A stretch of DNA of 64,000 nucleotides, taken from positions 62,001-126,000 of the forward strand of contig JAEYOK010000027.1 in NCBI GenBank assembly GCA_023411795.1, given 5' to 3'. The position numbers and the translations under genes were made by a program. The notes under the pieces were generated by a model. The model ran no database searches and had not been told where the DNA came from. It saw nothing but the letters and a program-made list of their open reading frames with translations. Source of the DNA: Bacillota bacterium. GTDB lineage: Bacteria > Bacillota > Clostridia > DSM-8532. Positions 16,784-25,762 of this stretch are shown in pieces; within the stretch, counting starts at the first letter, position 1, and each line of letters opens with the position of its first letter.

Positions 16784-18511
16784 CTACATTTTAAACTTCG
16801 CAACAGTGCTTTGCATATCTTGAGCTAGTTGAGATAAATTTTCACTGGCTAATGTGAGCTCTTTTATTGATGCAACCTGCTGCACGGTCGATGAAGTCAC
16901 TTCTTCGGTGGACGCAGAATTTTCCTCAGCAATTGCAGACAAGCTATCCAAAGTATTTAGAATAACATTTTTCATTTCAACCATTTCCTGTCCAGCTAAA
17001 TTTAATTCTGAAATAGCTCGTTGAGATCCTTTCATTGCTTCATCAATCAATTTGTATTTTTCACTATTCTTTATGACACTTTCAGTCTGTTCCACTGTGA
17101 TCTGGGATATCCTTTCCATAGTATTTACTGCATCTTGCGAATTCATTTGCAGTTCTTCAACTATTTGATCGATTGTTTTAATAGAATCGGTTGATTGTTC
17201 AGCCAACTTCTTAATTTGATCTGCCACGACTGCAAAGCCTCTTCCTGATTCTCCCGCTCTAGCAGCTTCTATAGCGGCATTTAAAGATAACATATTAGTC
17301 TGTTCTGCAATAGAAGCAATGATACTACTTGCCTGATTTATTTTTTGTGCGCTCTCGTATGTCTTTATTATGATATCATTAATAGTTTTGTTTGCTATAT
17401 TGTTCTCGTCATTGATCTTAGTCAGTCTTTCGATTTCAGCAAGGCCTTCCCGGACAAATTCAGTAACATTAACAACGGCTTGGTTAATATTATTGGTCTG
17501 TTCGATATCCTTATCGATAATATTCCCTAATAAGACCGCTTTTGAAGCCCCTGTTTCAGTATTTTGGGCTTGTTCTGACGCACCTTTTGCAATTTCGTCA
17601 ACGGCTCTTGAAACTTCCTCTATGGCACTTGATGATTCCTGTGATGATGCAGTCATTTCCTGTGAGGTCGCGGCCAGCTGCTCAAATGATTCTTTAATCT
17701 GCGTGATAACCCTTCGGAGGCTTTCTTTAATACTATTTAGCGATTGGGCTAAATCTCCGAGTTCGTCTTTTCTCGTTAGATCTTTTTCAGAAACTTCGAT
17801 CCCGAGATTTAGGCTTGCCAGTTGTTTGGAAAAATCCGCTGCATTTTTTATCGGTTTCGTAATACTACTTGACAATAATAACCCACTTACAAAAATAATC
17901 ACAACTAATAAGCCTATAATAATATTGCATGTTCTTTGGAACGTGGTAAGTCCTTCCTGTGCCAATTCAACACTGTAATCAACACCTACAAATCCGACAA
18001 CAGCCCCTGCATCATTTTTGATAGGAAAATAAGTGCTTATAAGAGATCCCCACTTTTCATCTTCGAAGATTTCACTGTCTGTAAAAGCTTCACCGCTCCA
18101 TGTCTGCTCATATTCCGGTATGGACTCTTCAGTGTCACCTATATGCGAAAAATCTTCATCAGTAGAGCCGTCTATCACATACATAAAGTCACCCTGATCG
18201 GTTTTTCTCATAGTATAAACATACTTTGCACCGCTTAATTCTCGAATCTTAATGAGATCATCTCTCATTTTGGTGTATGAAGGTGTATTCTCGTCTTCCA
18301 TAGTTTCAAGCTTAACGAATTCATTTACATCTATTAGTTTACTTGCCTGCTCTGCTGTACTATAAGCTCTTATGGCAGTTTCCCTTAATAGCATTGATGA
18401 GGTTTGGTTGTATAATATTGCGATAAGCAAGAGGGTAAGAACTAATACAATAATTAGAAATAGCACTGTTATTCGCAATTTAATGCTTTTTTTCATAGAT
18501 AAGTTTATCAT
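16784..18511 (-). CDS. Methyl-accepting chemotaxis protein with Cache sensor
   Basis: This is a 575-residue transmembrane chemoreceptor. Membrane segments lie at about residues 9-32 and 193-215. The extracellular part between them resembles a Cache domain (SGAKYVYTMRKTDQGDFMYV, STYFPIKNDAGAVVGFVGVD), which in this family binds small molecules directly. A HAMP linker follows, then the long helical signalling region with the highly conserved tip ending SGRGFAVVADQIKKLAEQS. Receptors of this type pass ligand signals to CheW/CheA and thus to the flagellar motor. The ATG is preceded by AAGAGGT. The gene lies directly downstream of the flagellar late operon, but the csrA terminator separates them. 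The ligand is unknown. Confidence 0.92.
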   Translation of the reverse strand: MINLSMKKSIKLRITVLFLIIVLVLTLLLIAILYNQTSSMLLRETAIRAYSTAEQASKLIDVNEFVKLETMEDENTPSYTKMRDDLIKIRELSGAKYVYTMRKTDQGDFMYVIDGSTDEDFSHIGDTEESIPEYEQTWSGEAFTDSEIFEDEKWGSLISTYFPIKNDAGAVVGFVGVDYSVELAQEGLTTFQRTCNIIIGLLVVIIFVSGLLLSSSITKPIKNAADFSKQLASLNLGIEVSEKDLTRKDELGDLAQSLNSIKESLRRVITQIKESFEQLAATSQEMTASSQESSSAIEEVSRAVDEIAKGASEQAQNTETGASKAVLLGNIIDKDIEQTNNINQAVVNVTEFVREGLAEIERLTKINDENNIANKTINDIIIKTYESAQKINQASSIIASIAEQTNMLSLNAAIEAARAGESGRGFAVVADQIKKLAEQSTDSIKTIDQIVEELQMNSQDAVNTMERISQITVEQTESVIKNSEKYKLIDEAMKGSQRAISELNLAGQEMVEMKNVILNTLDSLSAIAEENSASTEEVTSSTVQQVASIKELTLASENLSQLAQDMQSTVAKFKM

Positions 18512-18600
18512 GAATAGTACCTCTTAAATTTGTATTTTTTTATCTATTTTATCATATTATAATAATCTACAATATAATATTTTTTCTGGCATTTATCTAC

Positions 18601-18628
18601 AAAAAAAGGCCCGATTTCCCGGAGCCTT
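18601..18628 (-). terminator. Intrinsic terminator after csrA
   Basis: On the minus strand GGCTCCGGGAAATCGGGCC forms a hairpin followed by seven T residues. It lies about 30 bases after the csrA stop and closes the flagellar operon. Confidence 0.85.
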
Positions 18629-18660
18629 ATTACTCAATTATTACAGTATAACTTCAGTTC

Positions 18661-18915
18661 TTATCCTTGCGAAGGTGTATTTTTATCCTTCTTTTTGAAC
18701 TTATCATTAAGAATTTGAATATTGGTTTGTTTTCCTGCAACCGCAGTAATATTCTCTTTTTTGATTTCTTCAAAAATCTCCTTACGATGGATAGTAACAC
18801 TTTTAGGGGCATTGATGCCAATTCGCACCTGATCCCCTTGTATATCAATTATTGATAATTCAATATCATGGCCAATCATGAGAGATTGCCCTTTTTTTCT
18901 TGTCAGTACGAGCAT
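18661..18915 (-). CDS. csrA: Carbon storage/translational regulator CsrA
   Basis: This is an 84-residue RNA-binding protein. MLVLTRKKGQSLMIG, followed by IELSIIDIQGDQVRIGI and APKSVTIHRKEI, is the complete CsrA beta-strand core with the conserved RNA-contacting N-terminal strand. In Firmicutes CsrA represses translation of flagellin mRNA and is sequestered by FliW, whose gene lies directly upstream in the same operon; flagellin itself is not in this window. The C-terminal tail of about 20 residues is Lys-rich and longer than in enteric CsrA, as in many clostridia. The ribosome site AGGAGTG precedes the ATG. Confidence 0.96.
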   Translation of the reverse strand: MLVLTRKKGQSLMIGHDIELSIIDIQGDQVRIGINAPKSVTIHRKEIFEEIKKENITAVAGKQTNIQILNDKFKKKDKNTPSQG

Positions 18916-18952
18916 TGTATCACTCCTCAGAAGCCCGTCAGAGCTTCAATTT

Positions 18953-19384
18953 TTAGTTTGCTTTTCCAAGATAGTACCGTATTGGAAGGCTGTCATTCTT
19001 TTGAATTACCTGTTTACCAAGCTTTTTATCCATGTTTATCAGTATCGGTGCCTTTAGATTAACCCTTATTTCATTTATCTCTTCCGGAATAACTACAATA
19101 GTCAAACTTAAAACCCGGTTGGTGTCAGTAATTCCCAGTAGTTCTACATCCTCGTCGTCCACATCCACTCCATATCCATCATAAACCATAAACGGGTCTG
19201 TGACAACAAAACATAATTCCGGCATATCTATACTCTGTAGCCAGAAGAATGTAGCCTCACCATCATCATTCCCTATTAGCATGTATTTTTTACTGTTTTC
19301 GAATCCAGGTATACCTTCTGGGAAATATATAAAATCCTCTTCATTAAAATCAATAACTCCAAAATGTCCTGTTTCCAACTGCAT
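18953..19384 (-). CDS. fliW: Flagellar assembly factor FliW
   Basis: This is a 143-residue protein with the FliW pattern: FIYFPEGIPGFENSKKYML near the N-terminus, FFWLQSIDMPELCFVVTDP, then SLTIVVIPEEINEIRVNLKAP and ILINMDKKLGKQVI. FliW binds either flagellin or CsrA; when flagellin is exported, FliW is released and inhibits CsrA, which lets flagellin be translated. The gene lies 24 bases downstream of flgL and 37 bases upstream of csrA, the usual order. GGAGG precedes the ATG. Confidence 0.95.
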   Translation of the reverse strand: MQLETGHFGVIDFNEEDFIYFPEGIPGFENSKKYMLIGNDDGEATFFWLQSIDMPELCFVVTDPFMVYDGYGVDVDDEDVELLGITDTNRVLSLTIVVIPEEINEIRVNLKAPILINMDKKLGKQVIQKNDSLPIRYYLGKAN

Positions 19385-19408
19385 ATTAAAACCTCCGTTT
19401 TATTTATC

Positions 19409-20317
19409 TTAACTTAAAAAATCCACCAAAGAGGGTTGGATAACCTTTGCGCCTGTTGCAAGAGAGGCCTGATAGACATTACTTTCATTCTGCAGGTTTA
19501 TAATTGCTTCTGCGATATCAACATCTTCATTTTTACTCATTAACTTAGTGAAATTTACATTATCTTCATCAAGCCTGTCCGCAGTTAAATCGACCCGATT
19601 CATTCGAGCACCCAGACCTGCCCTTACGCGTAAAACATTACCCAGTTCATCATCCAAATCACCTAAAAGACTTGAAAGCTCACTTTTATCATCCGACTCC
19701 ATTGCATTTATTACATCATCAAAGGTTTGTACAAACGAGCTTTTTGCTCCCGCTGTACCGGTGATTCCTTCATTAAAAAGGTCACTTCCCGGTACATTTA
19801 TATTAATCTTGTCCCCAATGCCAATCTCAAACTTTATTTGCTCACCATTGGCGATATCAACATTAAAGGTACCATCATCATTCAGCAAAGGTTTATCGGT
19901 TTTAAAGCCCGAGAAAATGTATCGTCCTGCATATGTGGCATTGCCCAGACTGATTAACTGGGTTTTGAGCTGGGCTGCCTCCTCTTTGATCTTTAATAGG
20001 TCATCGGAGGTATTTGTTCCGTTAGCAGCCTGATTGGCAATTTCCTTCATTCTTTGAACCACATCGGTCATTTGACCCATGGTGGCTTCAGTAATATCCA
20101 TCCAGGCCGTCGCATCATCTGTGTTGCGTTTATATTGAGATATTTCAGCCACATCAGTACGGAGCTTCAAAGCCTTGGATGCAACTATAGGATCATCTGA
20201 CGGAAGGCTTATTTTCTTTCCTGATGCTAACTGATTCATGTATTTCTGGGTTTGGTTTAAATTGCCCGAAAGGCTTAGCATCATATTATTCATTAGCATA
20301 TTGTTTGTGATTCGCAT
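19409..20317 (-). CDS. flgL: Flagellar hook-filament junction protein FlgL
   Basis: This is a 302-residue flagellin-like protein (HAP3) that links the hook to the filament. The start is the ATG at 20317 (RITNNMLMNNMML), behind AAAGGGGG; an upstream in-frame extension to 20371 overlaps flgK and looks non-coding. The N-terminal coiled-coil part LASGKKISLPSDDP and the C-terminal IAEAIINLQNESNVYQASL are the two conserved ends that pair in the secreted rod. The middle is variable. It follows flgK by 13 bases. Confidence 0.95.
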   Translation of the reverse strand: MRITNNMLMNNMMLSLSGNLNQTQKYMNQLASGKKISLPSDDPIVASKALKLRTDVAEISQYKRNTDDATAWMDITEATMGQMTDVVQRMKEIANQAANGTNTSDDLLKIKEEAAQLKTQLISLGNATYAGRYIFSGFKTDKPLLNDDGTFNVDIANGEQIKFEIGIGDKININVPGSDLFNEGITGTAGAKSSFVQTFDDVINAMESDDKSELSSLLGDLDDELGNVLRVRAGLGARMNRVDLTADRLDEDNVNFTKLMSKNEDVDIAEAIINLQNESNVYQASLATGAKVIQPSLVDFLS

Positions 20318-20330
20318 AAGTTTACCCCCT

Positions 20331-21995
20331 TTATATTCCGAGCCTGTTAACCAATATGTCCAAGACCTCACTGAAGGTTTGAATCATTGTGGCCGATGCT
20401 CCGTATATTTGTTGATATTTAACAAGGTTTGTCATTTCCTCATTTAATGAAACACCTGAGATAGACTGCCGTCTATTTTCAATTTGGTATGTTATTCCCT
20501 CCTGAACATCCAAATATTGATTATACTGCTGACCATCTACACCCATAGAAGAAATAACGGTCTTAATGAAGTCCTCCGGAGCACCTTCCATAAACATGTA
20601 TGTGTTGTGCCTCATTTGTAGTAATTTATTGACGTTTTCATTATTACCCGCTTCACCGGGTGCTGAAGATGCTGATATGTTTTCACTTGGATCGTCTTCT
20701 ATATCAAAGCTGATTGAAAAATTACGAGCCGTAATTTTCTGATACCCTGCTACAAGTCTTTCATCCCAAGCTGTCGTTGGGTCATCGGATATGCCCTTAG
20801 AAGCTGCGTAAGATAAAGCCTGAGCCTCAAAATCAGCGCTTGACATATACTCCCCATATTCATTAACCATAGAGAAGAAACGGATTCCTGATGGGGTTGT
20901 GCCTGTTAATGTATAGCCGTCTACATGGCCTTCCGATTTATTTAGCATACCATCGCCATCGGTATCCATGATGCCCTCGTTGAATGACATGGCAAAGGTT
21001 CTGACGAACTCATTCATTTTCCTCTGGTAATAGGGTATACCCTTGCAGTTTGGAGTACTCTTTCCATCCGAACCCGGTTCTCCGTCATTGCCGTCACGCA
21101 TATCAAGATAAGCTTTCAACTCTCCGGATTTTAACTGCAACTTATTACCATCGGCCCAGGACACTTCATATAGGTTTTCAATATCCTCTTCATTGAGCTT
21201 CGTCTCCCTGCTTTCACACTTTAAGTGTACTGACTGCTCATGATCTACCAAAGCCTTGCCACTGATGGTTACAACGAAACGGGTTTCTTTTTCACCATTG
21301 GGAAGTTTCAGCCCTGTTTCAGTTTCATAGGCACTCACGTTTACAATCTTAGATAGCTTGTCTACGAGATAGCCTCTTCTGTCTCTTAAATCATTAGCTT
21401 TGTTTCCCATAACTTCAAAATGATATATCTGAAGATTTAAGTCCCTGATTTGGTCGGCTAGATTGTTTACTTCTTCCACCTTGGCATTGACCATGTTATT
21501 ATAATCCTCTTGGAGATAATCGAAATGTGTGGCAACATTGTTAAAATAATTTGCCACTGCAACACCCTTTTCTTTTACCATGGCACGGGTGGAAAGACTT
21601 GATGGATCAGTGGTCAAGGTCTGCAACGCACTATAAAAATCATTTATTATTTTTGTATATCCATTATTACTTGGCTCATTATAAATTGTCTGCATATCCT
21701 CAATAATTGTTGACTTAACGCTCCATTCACCCAGATACTGAGCTTCGCTCCAATACTTTTCATCTAAATATATATCTCTGACCCTGTCTACGCTAACCAC
21801 ATCGGAGCCCATACCCAACATACCTGCGCTGTTAGCAACGAGTAATGGACGGGCAGAGGTTTGATTAATAACCTGTCTTGAATATCCCGGTGTATTGGTA
21901 TTATCAATATTATGAGCAACATTAGCCATTCCTCTTTGAGATGAATAAAGGCCTCTCATTGCTATTTCCAAACCCATATATGTAGTATTATTCAT
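20331..21995 (-). CDS. flgK: Flagellar hook-associated protein FlgK (copy 1), with EF-hand-like loop
   Basis: This is a 554-residue HAP1, close to the usual length. The N-terminal GLEIAMRGLYSSQRGMANV and NTPGYSRQVI and the C-terminal SISGVSLNEEMTNLVKYQQ mark the conserved ends needed for export and assembly at the hook tip. At residues 344-355 there is a loop DTDGDGMLNKSE that fits the 12-residue EF-hand calcium pattern, with acidic residues at positions 1, 3, 5 and 12. It lies next to a second, longer FlgK gene, from which it is separated by 29 bases. Which copy forms the hook-filament junction cannot be decided here. Confidence 0.93.
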   Translation of the reverse strand: MNNTTYMGLEIAMRGLYSSQRGMANVAHNIDNTNTPGYSRQVINQTSARPLLVANSAGMLGMGSDVVSVDRVRDIYLDEKYWSEAQYLGEWSVKSTIIEDMQTIYNEPSNNGYTKIINDFYSALQTLTTDPSSLSTRAMVKEKGVAVANYFNNVATHFDYLQEDYNNMVNAKVEEVNNLADQIRDLNLQIYHFEVMGNKANDLRDRRGYLVDKLSKIVNVSAYETETGLKLPNGEKETRFVVTISGKALVDHEQSVHLKCESRETKLNEEDIENLYEVSWADGNKLQLKSGELKAYLDMRDGNDGEPGSDGKSTPNCKGIPYYQRKMNEFVRTFAMSFNEGIMDTDGDGMLNKSEGHVDGYTLTGTTPSGIRFFSMVNEYGEYMSSADFEAQALSYAASKGISDDPTTAWDERLVAGYQKITARNFSISFDIEDDPSENISASSAPGEAGNNENVNKLLQMRHNTYMFMEGAPEDFIKTVISSMGVDGQQYNQYLDVQEGITYQIENRRQSISGVSLNEEMTNLVKYQQIYGASATMIQTFSEVLDILVNRLGI

Positions 21996-22024
21996 TTAAT
22001 CACTCCCATCCTTCGAATTAAAAA

Positions 22025-24097
22025 TTACGATGCTCCCATTCTGAACATAATTGTCTCCAGCATCTGATTTATTACGTCAATTACTTTGGAGTTGGCATTA
22101 TATGCAAATTTATATTTAATCATATTTGTCATTTCCTCATCCAACGACACACCCATTATTGACTGTCTGTTAGAGTCGGCCTGAGTTACAAGGCTCTGGT
22201 AGCTCGATACCATGTTGGAAGCTTCGTAACCCTTATTACCAATATCAAGAATTATATTTTGGTAGTATGTATCAAGACTCAGTACCTTTTTATTGCCCGT
22301 CATAAGATTCTGATTTCGTATCCCGGCTATAGCAAGGGCTATTTGATTGTCTCCGTTGGCATCTGTTGCAGATGCTGCGATATTATTCACATCTTTCAAA
22401 TTATCGCTTACTTTAATGTTACCTAGTCCAATGGGTAGAGATGGCTCAATAGCTTCAAAAAACAGTCCCCCGGCGGCGCCCTTCAGAGTTGTTCCCGATA
22501 GATGAAGCCTGTTTACTTCCCGAGCCATTATATTAATCAATGCATTCAATTGCTTACTTACAGATGAAATAATATTCAGGTCGTCTGAAACGGTAGACAT
22601 CTTCATATTTACGTCCGAATTTATATCAGACGATGCCTTTTTCATGAGTGCGTCAATATCGGTAGTTGCCTCTATGCCATAAGTCTTTCCACCGGTTTGT
22701 TCTGTAATGAAGCTCCATCCTCTTTCTCCGGTATCACCTTCAGAGTGATTAATAGGGTCAGTCGCAACCGAAACAGTTATACCCATTTTTTTCAATCTGT
22801 TTACATACCCTACCACAGTTGCATCACCGGTAACAGTACCCTCTCCGTCTATATCACCGTCCCCGTTAATACTTTCATCAGTAAAAACAAAAAGATATTT
22901 GTTTACATCTTCAAGGTAAGAATTACCCCCTACGGCATCGATAACATCCTCAAAATTATTTTCTGTTCCGGTGTCTGTTGTTAGAGCGGAGACAGCATTG
23001 ACAAAAGCGTCGGTATCCTTGCCAAAAAGAGTATTAGTGACGGCTGCCGAGCCTCCGAAGGTGACCAGTCTAAAGTTATAATCCAATCCCCTACTCTTGA
23101 TATCCCCAACAAAGGCTTCAATATTAGCCTTAATTTTTGCAAGGTTGTCGGCACCAGTACTGGAAATATCCACAGCAATGGTTATATCACTGGTTGTGTT
23201 AGGTGTTCCGTTCTCATAGCCGTTCTTTGCACCGCTTACTTCACCTCTGGCTTCAAGTAAACCCTTTATTATGCCCTGACCGACATTAATTGGAATATCT
23301 CCACCACTAGCTTGTAGCATGGGTGTATAAAAATGCGATAAATCACTATTTGGGGCAGCTACAAGTTTTGTCTGCTCACCCTTGCTAACAAGGAAATACC
23401 CACCTACCAGAATATCCATGCTGCCATCCCGAGTCTCCCAGGTTTCAACATCTATAAGTTTAGAAAGTCTATCGCATAATAAATTTCTCTGGTCATAATA
23501 GTCATTGGGTAAATTTCCTGCGGCTTCCGCACTCATTATTTTTACATTTAAAGCAGCAATATCCTCAGTTATATCATTGACCTCATCAATACGAGATTTT
23601 ATCTCTGTGTTCAGGTCTGTTTGAAGCTTGGTAATCTGACTACCTACCTGATTCAAGTAATTTGTCAGCGAATCGGCTCTTTGCTTAACCAAAGCGCGGA
23701 TTGTGAGACTCTCCGGAGCTTTGCTCAACTCCTGAAAGGAGTCCCAGAAATTATTTAAAGCTACCTGGAAACCCTTCTGAATAGGTTCTCCTAATATAGA
23801 CTCCAGATCGGTAATTGCTTTGCTTCTGCTTTCCCAATACCCCAGATTATTACTTTCAGTTCGATAAATATTATCACTAAAGGTATGACGTATCTGGCGA
23901 ATCTGTTGTATATCCGTACCCATCTCAAGATACCAGTTACCATATCTTTTTACCGCAGCCGACGCCATAACAGCACTCTGTCTTGAATATCCGATCGTGC
24001 CAAGATTAGCCACGTTATGGCCGGTTACTTCAAGTGCTTTTTGATTTGCAGTTAGTCCTGAAACGGCTGTATCCATTCCAAAAAAACTAATGGACAT
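22025..24097 (-). CDS. flgK: FlgK-like hook-associated protein (copy 2) with inserted VWA-like domain
   Basis: This 690-residue protein carries FlgK ends: MDTAVSGLTANQKALEVTGH and NLGTIGYSRQS at the front, and SIMGVSLDEEMTNMIKYKF at the back. It is about 140 residues longer than copy 1. The extra material, residues about 303-492, resembles a von Willebrand factor A domain: DITIAVDISSTGADNLAKI with a DxSxx metal-site motif, FRLVTFGG, and YLFVFTDESINGDGD. VWA domains bind ligands, often through a divalent metal. On an exported hook-associated protein the insert would face outward (inference). The gene starts behind AAAAGGAG. It lies between flgN and the normal-length flgK and is in frame throughout, so it is not a frameshift artefact. 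Confidence 0.88.
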   Translation of the reverse strand: MSISFFGMDTAVSGLTANQKALEVTGHNVANLGTIGYSRQSAVMASAAVKRYGNWYLEMGTDIQQIRQIRHTFSDNIYRTESNNLGYWESRSKAITDLESILGEPIQKGFQVALNNFWDSFQELSKAPESLTIRALVKQRADSLTNYLNQVGSQITKLQTDLNTEIKSRIDEVNDITEDIAALNVKIMSAEAAGNLPNDYYDQRNLLCDRLSKLIDVETWETRDGSMDILVGGYFLVSKGEQTKLVAAPNSDLSHFYTPMLQASGGDIPINVGQGIIKGLLEARGEVSGAKNGYENGTPNTTSDITIAVDISSTGADNLAKIKANIEAFVGDIKSRGLDYNFRLVTFGGSAAVTNTLFGKDTDAFVNAVSALTTDTGTENNFEDVIDAVGGNSYLEDVNKYLFVFTDESINGDGDIDGEGTVTGDATVVGYVNRLKKMGITVSVATDPINHSEGDTGERGWSFITEQTGGKTYGIEATTDIDALMKKASSDINSDVNMKMSTVSDDLNIISSVSKQLNALINIMAREVNRLHLSGTTLKGAAGGLFFEAIEPSLPIGLGNIKVSDNLKDVNNIAASATDANGDNQIALAIAGIRNQNLMTGNKKVLSLDTYYQNIILDIGNKGYEASNMVSSYQSLVTQADSNRQSIMGVSLDEEMTNMIKYKFAYNANSKVIDVINQMLETIMFRMGAS

Positions 24098-24112
24098 CTT
24101 CTACTCCTTTTC

Positions 24113-24619
24113 TTAATACCTAATATCCAGTACACTTCTTTTTTCGCCACCCGAGATCTCTGTTCCACTCCTGCCATAAGTAGGTACTGCAGGTTCGGGA
24201 GCGGCAATAAGCTGAATGTTAAAATCTAAATACTTTATGGCATTTTCGATTAATCTCTTGTTTATATTATTTTTTGCAGTTAATTTTCCTAGTAACTCGG
24301 TCATTCTACTCTGAATCTCATCAAGCTGCTTTTTATATGGTTCATTGACAAGCTTTTTCAGCTTATCAAGAGTCAATAACTTAAACTCCTGATTATAGTC
24401 TTCGGCCAAAGAGCTTAAAATCTGTTCCCTAACCTTATTAAGCTTAAGGGTTTGATCAGCCATTGCCCTTTCTTTTTCTGTAATTACAGCTATTTCAGAT
24501 GCATCGTTCTTAACAAGTGCATCAGTTTTAGCCTCGGCAATTTTATAAATTTCCAGATATGTTCTATATTCATACTGCAGTGCTGTTATCAGCTTCTCTA
24601 TAAGTTTATTATCGGGCAA
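24113..24619 (-). CDS. flgN: Flagellar chaperone FlgN
   Basis: This is a 168-residue helical protein of the FlgN family, which holds FlgK and FlgL before export. It begins with KLIEKLITALQYEYRTYLEI and ends near SGGEKRSVLDIRY. I start it at the TTG at 24619, because TGGGAGG sits eight bases upstream and the length then matches the family. The open frame continues upstream to 24784, but that stretch is made of two copies of a 41-base repeat and encodes two near-identical peptides, so it is probably untranslated. It is 15 bases from the first of its two FlgK clients. The name rests on length, helical character and position as much as on sequence. Confidence 0.8.
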   Translation of the reverse strand: MPDNKLIEKLITALQYEYRTYLEIYKIAEAKTDALVKNDASEIAVITEKERAMADQTLKLNKVREQILSSLAEDYNQEFKLLTLDKLKKLVNEPYKKQLDEIQSRMTELLGKLTAKNNINKRLIENAIKYLDFNIQLIAAPEPAVPTYGRSGTEISGGEKRSVLDIRY

Positions 24620-24653
24620 TTTAATTACCTCCCAGGCTATTATCAATAATTTG

Positions 24654-24790
24654 TTCATATACTTAGAGTATCGGAACTGTTTTAATAATTCCTTTACTAT
24701 ACGAAGAATCCGCAGGATTTCTTCAAATGTATATGAAATACGGTAGTAATTCATATACTTAGAGTATAGGAACTGTTTTAACAATTCCTA
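24654..24790. repeat. Two 41-base direct repeats upstream of flgN
   Basis: Bases 24654-24694 and 24750-24790 are nearly identical (two or three differences), with a period of 96. Each copy contains an imperfect palindrome; in the distal copy the minus strand has AGTATAGGAATTGTT opposing AACAGTTCCTATACT. Between them is a smaller hairpin, GAAGAATCC facing GGATTTCTTC. The block sits between the flgM terminator and the flgN ribosome site. Confidence 0.8.
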
Positions 24791-24812
24791 TACTTTTATA
24801 TCGGCATAAATT

Positions 24813-24848
24813 AAAAACGGAATAACCTTTCAGTTATTCCGTTTTTTA
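24813..24848 (-). terminator. Terminator between flgM and flgN
   Basis: CGGAATAAC and GTTATTCCG form a stem flanked by A-rich and T-rich runs, so it could work on either strand. It starts five bases after the flgM stop. It implies that flgN and the genes after it need read-through or their own promoter. Confidence 0.85.
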
Positions 24849-24852
24849 TTAA

Positions 24853-25140
24853 TTATATCTTTTTTGTTTCCAGAGACTCTACAATTTTTCCCGCCACATC
24901 AGTTGCCTTAACAGAATATTGTCCACGTTCTATTTTTTGTGTAATCTCATCTACCTTGTCCTGCCGAATATCAGGAATCTGTCTTAATGCCTTCATAATA
25001 CTGGTAAAGTCTTTAGCTGTCCCGGATATTGAGAACTCATCCTTTTTAGATGCTACCTCACCAACCTTGGCTTGCTTGTCAATCTTACCGGTATTTCCAT
25101 AGACACCCGTTACCTTGGGAATATTTCCCCAAATTTTCAT
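24853..25140 (-). CDS. flgM: Anti-sigma-28 factor FlgM
   Basis: This is a 95-residue protein of FlgM type. The C-terminal half holds the sigma-binding region: DEFSISGTAKDFTSIMKALR, IPDIRQDKVDEITQKIERG and QYSVKATDVAGKIVESL. FlgM inhibits sigma-28 until the hook is finished and is then secreted, which switches on late flagellar genes. The gene starts at an ATG behind AGGAGAGG, lies between a yvyF-like gene and flgN as in Bacillus, and is followed at once by a strong terminator. Confidence 0.92.
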   Translation of the reverse strand: MKIWGNIPKVTGVYGNTGKIDKQAKVGEVASKKDEFSISGTAKDFTSIMKALRQIPDIRQDKVDEITQKIERGQYSVKATDVAGKIVESLETKKI

Positions 25141-25288
25141 GGTTTACCTCTCCTATTATTAACGCATTTGCTGGAACTTTCAGCACATTAATCTTTTGTG
25201 AAATGATTATGACACCCTAACATGATGTATATCGTCAGTAATCAATTGCTTCTTAATAGAATTTTTTATTTCCCCAAATAATTTTATT

Positions 25289-25720
25289 CTAATCTTTACG
25301 CTCACCATGAAGATAGCGTAATCCGGCTTTGTCTTTCGCGGACATATCGGAGTATTTATCAACTACATCCCTTAATGATCTCCCTGCCGAAATCATATCA
25401 TTTGCCAGCTTTTTAGAACATGTTATACAAAAGCGCCCGCTTTTAATTCTTGATCCGCAATTTTCACATTGCAACGCAATAGGGCTTTCCTCGGACACCT
25501 CCAATTTTCCTTCCTTTAAAAACCGATAGATTAGCTGAGTGGGCACTAAGGTCTCCTTCGCGACCTCCTGAACGGTAGCTCCGGGAAATTCCCTTACAAA
25601 AGTACGTACTTTTTCAAATTCCTCTTCTTCAAGTTTCTTGCATTCATTACAAAGTTGAGGTCCCGTGCCTCCAAACATGAATATTCTTCTACACCTTTTA
25701 CAATTCTTAACCTCAGGCAT
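25289..25720 (-). CDS. yvyF: YvyF-family flagellar-region protein (TIGR03826 type)
   Basis: This is a 143-residue protein with two cysteine clusters: NCKRCRRIF with LCNECKK near the N-terminus, and LQCENCGSRIKSGRFCITCS near residue 90, both likely zinc sites. Between them is a helix-turn-helix-like stretch, ATVQEVAKETLVPTQLIYRF. Proteins of this kind sit upstream of flgM in many Firmicutes, and their exact role is not established. A very strong GGGGGAGGG ribosome site precedes the ATG. It follows comFC by 42 bases, as in the comF-yvyF-flgM order of Bacillus. Confidence 0.85.
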   Translation of the reverse strand: MPEVKNCKRCRRIFMFGGTGPQLCNECKKLEEEEFEKVRTFVREFPGATVQEVAKETLVPTQLIYRFLKEGKLEVSEESPIALQCENCGSRIKSGRFCITCSKKLANDMISAGRSLRDVVDKYSDMSAKDKAGLRYLHGERKD

Positions 25721-25762
25721 AAAAACCCTCCCCCGAAAAAATGCGTGTTAATAATACTATCG

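Noticed and set aside
17370..17978. Long open frame opposite the chemotaxis receptor
   Set aside because: It is a mirror of the real gene's codon pattern, with no ribosome site and no domain.
24620..24784. N-terminal extension of flgN
   Set aside because: It consists of two repeat copies, begins near the flgM terminator and gives a protein longer than the family; a TTG with a strong ribosome site is available.
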